A stretch of DNA of 64,000 bases, taken from assembly GCA_030147845.1 (NCBI GenBank), contig JASBUN010000003.1, positions 62,001-126,000 on the forward strand, given 5' to 3'. Below the pieces are notes generated by a model. It did no database searches. It was not told the DNA's origin and saw only the letters and a list, made by a program, of their open reading frames with translations. Position numbers and translations under genes: made by a program. Positions 1 through 7,578 of the stretch are shown one piece after another. Numbering within the stretch: the first letter of the stretch is position 1; every line of letters begins with the position of its first letter. The stretch comes from Gammaproteobacteria bacterium. GTDB lineage: Bacteria; Pseudomonadota; Gammaproteobacteria; JASBUN01.

Positions 1-348
1 GTGGCGCAGCAGGCGCATGCACCAGTCGCGCGTACCGCCTTCGACCTCCATGACCGATTCCAGCTCCAGACGTTTAAGCCGCGGGTGCGAGAGAAAGAAC
101 GGAATAGCGACGCCAGGTATGTCATCTGGGCAGTACCAGTCGTCCGATAACCAAAAATGCGGCCGGAACATAAATCGCTGGCGGTCGAGTTCACGGTAAA
201 GCTGCTCAATACGTGCCGCCAGCGGCGAGCCTTCGATGCGCAAGCCGAGGTCGCAAATACGGGCATCAAGCAACCTCTCCTTGGGCCAGCGTGCCCAATT
301 TCGCAAGCTCTTGAGTGCGGCCGGGTTGGCGTTATTGTGTGCGGCCAT
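1..348 (-). CDS. Putative zinc-binding metallopeptidase, N-terminal part
   Basis: The gene runs off the left edge; 116 codons from an ATG at 348 are open to base 1. The visible part starts MAAHNNANPAALKSLRNWAR and contains a stretch WLSDDWYCPDDIPGVAIPFF followed by LSHPRLKRLELE and a VEGG segment. This pattern resembles the N-terminal half of the putative zinc-binding metallopeptidase family (Peptidase_Mx), which I recognise from memory. The expected HExxH-type zinc site would lie beyond the window edge, so catalytic competence cannot be judged. The ATG is preceded by no strong Shine-Dalgarno. Family assignment is probable, function is inferred. Confidence 0.6.
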   Translation of the reverse strand, partial: MAAHNNANPAALKSLRNWARWPKERLLDARICDLGLRIEGSPLAARIEQLYRELDRQRFMFRPHFWLSDDWYCPDDIPGVAIPFFLSHPRLKRLELESVMEVEGGTRDWCMRLLRH

Positions 349-443
349 GGACACAGCATAAGGCAAGTACTAAATCGTTGCAGCCCGGTGCGTCGATGCC
401 GGATCGATGCCGGGCGCTGCGGCGGGTGTCAAATTATTTGACA

Positions 444-478
444 ATAAAAAAACGGCCCCTGCAACGCCGGGGCCGTTT
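444..478 (-). terminator. Rho-independent terminator of the PEP-CTERM gene
   Basis: Read on the minus strand there is a 10-bp stem, AAACGGCCCC (469-478) pairing with GGGGCCGTTT (450-459), a 9-nt loop, and then a run of T residues ending near 444. It lies 39-73 bases past the stop codon of the PEP-CTERM gene and fits a strong intrinsic terminator for that strand. Confidence 0.85.
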
Positions 479-516
479 GCGGCCGTTTGGCCCAATCGGT
501 GGATCTAAAGCCGGGT

Positions 517-1353
517 TTAGCCGCGCCGGCGACGGCGCGCAGCCAGTACCAGCATGCCGGGCAGGCCGATGCCGAGCAGCGCCAGCGTGGCCGGCTCCGG
601 TACCGTGCCGCTGCCGGTACCGCCGCTGGCGGTGGCGGCTGATACCAATGTCACAGCATTGCCGCTGCCATCGACATTGATACCGGTCCAAAGGCTGGTA
701 TCGAAGCCGGTCCAACTATTGTGCGACGACGTGCTCCAGTTACTGAGGCCGGCTGAGGTCAGGCCCTCATTGATCGGGAAGGTGGCGAACGCAGCCGGGA
801 TATTGACCGTATTGGACCCCGAATCCGTCGCGGTGCCGAGGCCGCTGAGGCTGGCCAGTATATTGCCACCACTATAGGTGGCGCTGTTGGCGCCCAGCAG
901 CACGGCGCCCATGCCGGTGCCGGAACCGGCCCAGTTGATGGCGTCGATCAGAAAGCCTTGCGGGCCGTCAAACGTGGTAGCGCTGGGGGTGCCATTGAGA
1001 TAATGCCAGTCGGCGTCTTGTCCGGTTACCATGACACGGTTGCCGAAGCTCGGTGCCGCGGCCACCAGGGCCGCGTAGTCAGGGTAGGTATTCCAACCGC
1101 CCTGTGGCGAAGCGACCACCAGAGCATTGTAACTGCCACTCGGCATAGTGCCGTTATCCCAATAGGTGATCGACCAGCTGTTGTGGCTGGTTGCCGCCGC
1201 GGCCTGACCAACCAGGTTACTGATATTGGCCTGATAGTCCGGCGTGTTGGTAACACCGCCCGAATACCACAAAATGTTGATGGCGCTTGCCTGTACCGAC
1301 GTTCCCGCCAGTATCAGGCACAGCCCCGCAAGCGCGTGTAAGTACTTGTTCAT
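517..1353 (-). CDS. PEP-CTERM sorting-domain secreted protein
   Basis: The 278-residue protein begins with a classical signal peptide (MNKYLHALAGLCLILAGTSV, cleavage near QASA) and ends with a PEP-CTERM sorting signal: VPEPATLALLGIGLPGM, a hydrophobic segment, then an AARRRRRG basic tail. Such tails are recognised and cut by an exosortase in the inner membrane, and the substrates reach the outer surface or an extracellular matrix. The body is rich in Gly, Ser, Thr and Asn with no catalytic motif that I recognise. No exosortase or EPS gene is in the window, so it is a solitary substrate gene. It is monocistronic, with a strong terminator behind it. The start ATG is at 1353, with a weak GGGGG Shine-Dalgarno upstream. 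Confidence 0.85.
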   Translation of the reverse strand: MNKYLHALAGLCLILAGTSVQASAINILWYSGGVTNTPDYQANISNLVGQAAAATSHNSWSITYWDNGTMPSGSYNALVVASPQGGWNTYPDYAALVAAAPSFGNRVMVTGQDADWHYLNGTPSATTFDGPQGFLIDAINWAGSGTGMGAVLLGANSATYSGGNILASLSGLGTATDSGSNTVNIPAAFATFPINEGLTSAGLSNWSTSSHNSWTGFDTSLWTGINVDGSGNAVTLVSAATASGGTGSGTVPEPATLALLGIGLPGMLVLAARRRRRG

Positions 1354-2033
1354 TCGGTAAATACCCCCAATTTAATCGAAGATCCGTGCTTAACGGGGCG
1401 GTTATCGCCGCCGCATTAAGCAAACCCGTCCCCCTCGCGCCCGCCGCCTTTTTTACCAAAATACGTTGTGACCCTGAGATCATGCAGACATCAAACGCGA
1501 CGCATAAAACGCGCCAACTACATTATTTTTGTTTAAATACAGTTAGTTGCTAAATATCGGGAAGATAGATAGGAGCGATTGATCAATAAAGTGTAAAAAC
1601 TATTGACGGTACGGCCTCGGCGCGGCGAGCAGATTCCCGGTCATTGTCGGCCGCTGCCGGCCCGCAATGACCGTAGGTTATTGATCGGCGTTTTGTGTGC
1701 GCGTCTATATGGGTCGGCGCTAAATTACCATCGGGTAAGATTGGCCGGTTTGGCCGCCGTTAGCATGGACTTTGTGTGGCGGGCTGGCGACACTGGCCGA
1801 CCATCACGATAGCGCCTCTTCGCTTGCAAGACGTCCCCGCGCCTGTCTGCGCGCGCTACGGTGCGGTCGAAGTGGACGGCGGAACTACGTCGAGGCGGCC
1901 GCTTACGTTCGTTGTCGTCAGCGTCGGGATCGCATTCGCGGTTGTCGGTTCGCGAACGGCACGGTACCCATTTTATGACCATATTCGCTTCGGCGAGACA
2001 GCGAGGTGTCTAGTGCGTGTCCCTGACCCATTG
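1354..2033. other. Intergenic region, partly AT-rich
   Basis: This is the divergent gap between the PEP-CTERM gene and the M16 peptidase. About 1495-1600 is markedly AT-rich (ACATTATTTTTGTTTAAATA and following) and is the likely promoter zone, but I cannot assign a convincing -35/-10 pair. The frame of the downstream peptidase stays open from 1776, but its translation there looks noncoding. Confidence 0.4.
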
Positions 2034-4757
2034 ATGGTAGGTGGCCGAAACCTGGCAGCGCGGAGGGTGAGGACGCTTGCACCCTATACAGATCCATGTG
2101 CATCTCGTGGCAGGCTGCGCCGATGGCTTTGCGCATTCGTCGCCGTGCTGGCGACCGGCGTTGGGCTTCCGGCGGCTGCGACCCTGCACGCGACGCTCGA
2201 TAACGGGCTGCGCGTGGTCATCGTGCGCAATACATTAGCGCCGGTGGTGACCACCGAGATGAATTATCGGGTCGGTTCGGACGAGGCGCCACAGGGCTTT
2301 CCCGGCACCGCGCACGCGCAAGAGCATATGATGTTTCGCGGCAGTCCGGGCCTGTCGGCGGCACAACTTGCCGATATCACAGCTTCCATGGGTGGCAATT
2401 TCGATGCCGATACGCAGCAGTCGGTGACGCAGTATTATTTTACCGTGCCGTCGCAGGATCTGAATACCGCGCTGCATGTGCAGGCACTGCGCATGCGCGG
2501 CGTGCTCGATGACGAAAAATCCTGGCAGCAAGAACGCCGCGCGATCGAGCAGGAAGTGGCGCAGGATTTATCCAATCCCCAGTACGTCCTATATACCAAA
2601 TTGCTGCGCGCTATGTTCAAAGGCACGCCGTATGCGCACGACGCGCTCGGCACGCGGGCGTCTTTTGACAAGACCACCGGCGCCATGCTCAAACAGTTTC
2701 ATCAGCGCTGGTATAGTCCGTCCAACGCCGTGCTGGTGGTCGTTGGTGATATCGATCCGCCACGCGCCTTGGCGCAGATCAAGCGTTTGTTCGGCGACAT
2801 CGCGCCGCGCGCGGTACCGGCGCGCCCGGCATTCGTGCTACAGCCGGTCAAGCCGGTTACGTTGCATATGCACACCGATCAACCGTATGGAACAGCCGTT
2901 CTGGCCTTCCGTATGCCGGGTTTCGACAGCGCCGATTTCGCCGCCGTGCAGGTATTGGCCGATGTGCTCAGTAGCAAACGCGGTCCGCTGTATGGGTTGG
3001 TGCCGCAAGGCAAGGCGTTGAACGCCGATTTTTCCATTGATACGCTGCCGCACGCGGGCCTGGCGTACGCTACCGCGTCGTTTCCTCAAGGCGCGGACGG
3101 CGCGGCATTGGCGGCGCGCGTGCGCACCGTATTGAAACAAATCCTGCGCCACGGTGTCGACGCGGATCTGGTAAAGGCGGCCAAGCTGGGCGAGATCGCC
3201 GGCGCGGAATTCCAGAAAAATTCGATTGCCGGCCTTGCCAACGCTTGGTCTCAAGCGCTGGCGGTCGAAGGGCGCGCGTCGCCGGATGATGATATCGCGG
3301 CCATCCGTAAGGTCACGGTAGCGGACGTAAACCGCGTTGCGCGCCGTTATCTCGATTTTAAACACGCTATTGTCGCCATCGCCACGCCGCAAAAGTCGGG
3401 CAAGCCGGTCACCTCCGCCGGCTTTGGCGGCAAAGAGTCGTTCACGCCGAAACCGACTTCCGGCGTGCGTTTACCGCCCTGGGCGCGCGCCGCCGTGCAA
3501 CGCTTGACGTTGCCGACCGATAGCGCGCAGCCTAGCGTCAGCGTGCTCCCGAACGGCATTCGACTGATCGTGCAGCATGAGAATGTCAGCGATACGGTGA
3601 GCGTGTTCGGCAAGATACGGGGACGCGCGAATCTCGATACCCCGCCAGGCAAGGAAGGCGTCAGCGCCTTACTCGGTCAGTTGCTATCTTATGGCACCAC
3701 GACGCTCGATCGTATTGCCTATCAGCGCGCTTTGGATAACATCAGCGCTGCGGCCAACGCCGGGCGCTCATTCTCGCTGCAAGTGCTGTCCTCGCACTTT
3801 GATCGCGGCATGCAGCTATTGGCGGACGCCGAACTACATCCCGCCTTACCGGCGCGGGCGCTGGGGGTGATTCGCGGTCAACTCGCCGCCACGGTCGGCG
3901 GCGTGCTTCACAGTCCTGCCTTTCAAACCCGACAGGCGCTGAAGCGTGACCTGTTTCCGGCGCACGATCCGACCCTGCGGCATGCGACCGTGGCCAGTGT
4001 TAAGTCGCTTACGCTGCGCGATGTGCGCGATTATTACCGCCGTGCGTTTCGCCCGGATCTGACCACCATTGTCGTGGTCGGCAACATTGATGCCGCGCGC
4101 GCCCGCCGCGTGGTTGAGAAATACTTCGGCGCTTGGGCGGCAAACGGCCCGAAGCCGCCCACCGACTTACCCGCGGTACCGGCGAACCGGGTGGCCTACA
4201 CGGCGGTACCGAACCCGAGCCGCGTACAAGACCAAGTGGTGTTGGCCGAGACTTTGGGGCTGAACCGCTTCAGCCCCGACTATTACGCATTGGAGCTGGG
4301 TAATCATGTCTTGGGTGGCGCTTTCTACGCCACGCGGTTGTATCGCGATCTGCGCGAACAGGCCGGCTTGGTGTATTACGTCGGCTCGCAATTCGATGTC
4401 GGTAAGACGCGCAGCGTCTATCTGGTCAGCTATGCTTGCGATCCGCCTAATGTATCCAAAGCTCGCGCCATCATCGAACATGATCTGCACGATATGCAGA
4501 CCACGCCGGTGAGCGCGGCGGAATTGCACCAAGCCAAGGCGATGCTGCTACGCGAAATTCCCTTGTCGGAGGCGAGCGTCGGTGCGATCGCGGGGGGGTT
4601 GTTGGAGCGCGACCTGATCGGTTTGCCGCTCGACGAACCGATGCGGGCTGCACGCCGCTATTTGAAGTTGAACGCCGAGCAGGTGCGACGGGCGTTTGCA
4701 CACTGGTTGCGGTTGAACGATTTGGTGCAGGTATCGCAAGGCCCTACGCCGCACTGA
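2034..4757 (+). CDS. M16 family zinc metallopeptidase, tandem-domain (pitrilysin/insulinase type)
   Basis: Secreted or periplasmic two-domain M16 protein of about 907 residues. The inverted zinc motif HAQEH (HxxEH, residues 94-98) lies in the first domain, followed by the usual QEVAQD helix about 75 residues later. The second half (from about residue 500, VLPNGIRLIVQH) is a second M16 fold in which the HxxEH position reads GVSALLGQLL, so it is catalytically inert, as is usual for the second half of such proteins. A signal-like hydrophobic stretch (RRWLCAFVAVLATGVGLPAAA) precedes the mature start TLHATLDNGL. The start is uncertain: ATG 2034 is chosen, and GTG 2067 would give a shorter leader. 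The frame is open back to 1776 but that part looks noncoding. Likely role is degradation of peptides in the periplasm. Confidence 0.85.
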   Translation: MVGGRNLAARRVRTLAPYTDPCASRGRLRRWLCAFVAVLATGVGLPAAATLHATLDNGLRVVIVRNTLAPVVTTEMNYRVGSDEAPQGFPGTAHAQEHMMFRGSPGLSAAQLADITASMGGNFDADTQQSVTQYYFTVPSQDLNTALHVQALRMRGVLDDEKSWQQERRAIEQEVAQDLSNPQYVLYTKLLRAMFKGTPYAHDALGTRASFDKTTGAMLKQFHQRWYSPSNAVLVVVGDIDPPRALAQIKRLFGDIAPRAVPARPAFVLQPVKPVTLHMHTDQPYGTAVLAFRMPGFDSADFAAVQVLADVLSSKRGPLYGLVPQGKALNADFSIDTLPHAGLAYATASFPQGADGAALAARVRTVLKQILRHGVDADLVKAAKLGEIAGAEFQKNSIAGLANAWSQALAVEGRASPDDDIAAIRKVTVADVNRVARRYLDFKHAIVAIATPQKSGKPVTSAGFGGKESFTPKPTSGVRLPPWARAAVQRLTLPTDSAQPSVSVLPNGIRLIVQHENVSDTVSVFGKIRGRANLDTPPGKEGVSALLGQLLSYGTTTLDRIAYQRALDNISAAANAGRSFSLQVLSSHFDRGMQLLADAELHPALPARALGVIRGQLAATVGGVLHSPAFQTRQALKRDLFPAHDPTLRHATVASVKSLTLRDVRDYYRRAFRPDLTTIVVVGNIDAARARRVVEKYFGAWAANGPKPPTDLPAVPANRVAYTAVPNPSRVQDQVVLAETLGLNRFSPDYYALELGNHVLGGAFYATRLYRDLREQAGLVYYVGSQFDVGKTRSVYLVSYACDPPNVSKARAIIEHDLHDMQTTPVSAAELHQAKAMLLREIPLSEASVGAIAGGLLERDLIGLPLDEPMRAARRYLKLNAEQVRRAFAHWLRLNDLVQVSQGPTPH

Positions 4758-4811
4758 ACCAGGGGCGGCTAGGTGCTGGGTTGGGCGACGCGACGGCAAG
4801 CGCCGTCCCGT

Positions 4812-6353
4812 TCACGCGACGGCGGTGAACACCTGCGGTCGCGTCCGTTCAAATGGCCCAGCGGCACCGTGCGTGCGAATTGCCGTAACGGCGAAATTGC
4901 CGATCAACCGATGGGCGGGAGCCTGGTAGCGCCGGTCAAGACTGACGGCGCGTTTCAGCGCCAGTATGCCTTCTGGTTCATCGTTGGCGAGCAGTATGCG
5001 GCCAACACCAAACTGTAAACGCGCATCGGTGTCATTGACCGCCAGCAAGGCGGTCAATGTTGCCGCGACTTCGTCTGGCGGCATGTACTGTTTCACCAGG
5101 CTGGCGTATTTCCTTGCTTCGCGACCGTGCAATGTCCGCTGTGCTGCCTTCGCGCGCAGTGCGGCCAGTTTCATCAATGCCGGGGCGTGCATTTTGTGCA
5201 GTGCACGCCAGCGCACCCGATTGTCATCCGCCCACTGCTGGTCGAATGTCGCGACCAGTTCGGCGAATGATTCGCCGAGTAGATCACGGCCGGCGCTGCA
5301 CTGTGGCGGCGACGGCGGCCAAGCCTGCAGATGACCGAGATTGTTGAGACGGCGCTTCAAATTTGGAGCGAAAGCACCAGCATGCTCGGAAGTCGCGGCC
5401 TGCTGTAGCCATTGTTTGGCATCGTCGCGCGGGTATGGATCGTACAGAGCGGTTTCCAGCTTGCCGTACGGTGCCGGCGGCTCGGCTTGTCGTTTGACTT
5501 GAGCGTCGATCGCCGGCCAAAAACGTTCGTTCAGGAATCGGGCGGCGCAAATCTCGGTTGACATCAGCGTGACCAGATCGTCGCTGGCGACATGTTCCGA
5601 TAGCGTGCGGTCGAGTCGCAATTCATACATACGCGCAAGTGGGGCCGACACGCGGCAGTAGACGCGTTGGTAGAATGTGATCAGTGGCCGTATACAGCGC
5701 GCGGTCCAGTCTTGACGGGCGGCGAAGGTATGATCATAGGCCTGCCACATCGAGCGCTGCGCGGACAGCCAGCGCATCACGTATTGCCGTGGTGAGCGTG
5801 GGCGCCACAGCCTGCGTGTCACCGCGAGTGCGAATTGTTCGCGCGACAGCGCCATTAGCATCGGCAATCCGATATACAGGGTGGAGGTCCAGGTCAGCGC
5901 TAATGCCCGGCTGGGAATTTTCATCCACGTTATTTCGAGTTGATCGGTGATGCGTATATTGCCATTGCGCTTCATGACGGCGCCGTATTCGCTCTGCTCG
6001 AGCTTGTGTTGCAGTACTTGCGCCTGAGGTTCGGAAAGGGCATGTCCGTGCGGCGCGTTCAGGGGCGTGCGGAATAGATAGATACTGAGTGCGCCAGCGC
6101 CAACGACGCAAGACGCGTTTGCCGCGACGCCGAGCCAGCCATGGCTGGCATAGATCCCCGGCAAGTACGCAAGCGCGTAGAGGGCTGCAGCGGGGGCGAC
6201 CACCAGCATCGCATAACCCGCAACGGCGAGTAACGCGGTCGCGCATAGATAAAGGTGTTGCCGCGTGGCGCGCAGAATCCTGGGTGCCCGGCGGTGCGCC
6301 GCGCGTGCCAACACGTTACCCAGTTCATGCAGACGCCGGAACCGGTCATGCAT
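4812..6353 (-). CDS. Membrane protein resembling M48 peptidases, zinc site lost
   Basis: The 513-residue protein has two hydrophobic segments near the N-terminus (LYLCATALLAVAGYAMLVV and the following helix, then VAANASCVVGAGALSIYLF). The middle follows the layout of large M48 (HtpX/Ste24-like) proteins: LPMLMALSREQFALAVTRRL sits exactly where the family has its HExxH helix, but the two histidines and glutamate are replaced. Later come an AGRDLLGESF...FDQQW...W motif and a TPR-like C-terminal part (DARLQFGVGRILLANDEPEG). I infer a non-catalytic relative. ATG 6353 is chosen over the upstream start at 6458 because a GGGGACGG Shine-Dalgarno precedes it. It is convergent with the M16 peptidase gene. 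Confidence 0.6.
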   Translation of the reverse strand: MHDRFRRLHELGNVLARAAHRRAPRILRATRQHLYLCATALLAVAGYAMLVVAPAAALYALAYLPGIYASHGWLGVAANASCVVGAGALSIYLFRTPLNAPHGHALSEPQAQVLQHKLEQSEYGAVMKRNGNIRITDQLEITWMKIPSRALALTWTSTLYIGLPMLMALSREQFALAVTRRLWRPRSPRQYVMRWLSAQRSMWQAYDHTFAARQDWTARCIRPLITFYQRVYCRVSAPLARMYELRLDRTLSEHVASDDLVTLMSTEICAARFLNERFWPAIDAQVKRQAEPPAPYGKLETALYDPYPRDDAKQWLQQAATSEHAGAFAPNLKRRLNNLGHLQAWPPSPPQCSAGRDLLGESFAELVATFDQQWADDNRVRWRALHKMHAPALMKLAALRAKAAQRTLHGREARKYASLVKQYMPPDEVAATLTALLAVNDTDARLQFGVGRILLANDEPEGILALKRAVSLDRRYQAPAHRLIGNFAVTAIRTHGAAGPFERTRPQVFTAVA

Positions 6354-6557
6354 TTCCGTCCCCAATCCCAAAGCGGTTATAGTCAGGTAGAACCTAACGA
6401 TGATCGCCGGCGCGCAACTGCGACTCGGGTCACATTCGCGCGTTGTGTGTCGCCGCACTGTGGCGGGGATTGGAGTGAGTTCACATTGTGCCTGCGACAG
6501 GCGTCACATACCGGCCAATCGTGACGTTGCTGACAGCAAACCAAATTGCCGGCGCCG

Positions 6558-7121
6558 CTATGGCCGTTCGAATAAATGTGACTCGGACTCGTGGCGCCAT
6601 TCGCCGGGCGCTAATCGGTCCAGCGAGATGGCACCGATAGCGTAGCGGATCAAGCGTAGCGTGGGGAAGCCGACGGCGGCGCTCATACGCCGTACCTGCC
6701 GGTTACGTCCCTCGCAAATCGAAACGCGCAACCAGCGTGTGGGTATGGCGGCGCGCCGGCGAATCGGCGGCTCGCGCGGCCACAGTCCGCTCGGTTCGGG
6801 CATGAATTCTACCCGCGCCGGGCGCGTAACGCCGTCCTTGAGCGCCACGCCGCGTTGCAGTTGCAGCAAGGCTGTGGCGGTCGGGTTCCCTTCCACTTGG
6901 ACCCAATAGGTTTTCCAGAGTCGATGCTTCGGATCGGCGATGCGTGCCTGCAGGCGACCATCGTCAGTGAGTAGCACCAACCCTTCGCTGTCTCGGTCCA
7001 GTCGCCCGGCGGCATACACGCCTGTTTCCTCGACATAGTCGGCCAAAGTTGCGCGGCCGGATGTGTCGGTGAACTGGCACAGCACGTTATAGGGTTTGTT
7101 CAGTGCAAGCAGGCGGCTCAT
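6558..7121 (-). CDS. rluE: 23S rRNA pseudouridine synthase RluE-like
   Basis: The 187-residue protein belongs to the RsuA/RluE family of pseudouridine synthases and lacks an S4 domain, as RluE does. The catalytic motif [17 protein letters not shown] carries the essential aspartate (in RLD). The N-terminal [15 protein letters not shown] and the C-terminal [20 protein letters not shown] with LRLIRYAIG are family hallmarks. RluE converts U2457 of 23S rRNA to pseudouridine in Escherichia coli. ATG at 7121. It is divergent from the DUF2288 gene. Confidence 0.92.
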   Translation of the reverse strand: MSRLLALNKPYNVLCQFTDTSGRATLADYVEETGVYAAGRLDRDSEGLVLLTDDGRLQARIADPKHRLWKTYWVQVEGNPTATALLQLQRGVALKDGVTRPARVEFMPEPSGLWPREPPIRRRAAIPTRWLRVSICEGRNRQVRRMSAAVGFPTLRLIRYAIGAISLDRLAPGEWRHESESHLFERP

Positions 7122-7235
7122 GGGCGCCGACTCTACCGTGAGCCGCCGCCGCGCGGCAAATGCTTGTGTGCCCGCGGCGGCTGTTCTTGGCCCCGGCCAG
7201 TCGGCATAATGGCGCGGACGTCAGCAACCCGGCTT

Positions 7236-7544
7236 ATGGCGATGAATGCATCCGACGATGAACTCTGGACCAAGCTCAACCACGAGACCGCACGAATTAC
7301 CTGGCAGGAGTTGCAGCCGCATTTCGCCCGTGGTGTGGCCGTGCGCGTGGCAACTGAACTGGATTTGGTGCAGGTCGCCGTCTATATGGCGCGTGATGAC
7401 CGCGCCATGATCGCAGACTGGATGCGCAGCGGACAGATCGCACCGGTGTCGGTGGAGGAGGCGCATGTATGGCACGCCGGCAATGCCGTTTTGTGGGCGG
7501 TGGTGGCCGCGCCCTGGGTATTGGTGCAGGATCGGGCCGCTTGA
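7236..7544 (+). CDS. DUF2288 family protein
   Basis: Small cytosolic protein of about 102 residues matching the DUF2288 pattern: LWTKLNHETARITWQELQPH, then ARGVAVRVATELDLVQVAVY and the C-terminal AVVAAPWVLVQD. The function of the family is unknown. ATG 7236 is chosen because the family begins just before the KLNHETA segment; ATG 7209 is an in-frame alternative and neither has a clear Shine-Dalgarno. The stop lies 34 bases before hrpB in the same direction, so the two may be co-transcribed. Confidence 0.85.
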   Translation: MAMNASDDELWTKLNHETARITWQELQPHFARGVAVRVATELDLVQVAVYMARDDRAMIADWMRSGQIAPVSVEEAHVWHAGNAVLWAVVAAPWVLVQDRAA

Positions 7545-7578
7545 TGGTGTCGGCTGCGGACGCCGGGAATGCGCTTTG

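Noticed and set aside
1776-2033. N-terminal extension of the M16 peptidase frame
   Set aside because: The frame is open but the residues are unlike a secreted peptidase leader; the signal segment begins after 2067.
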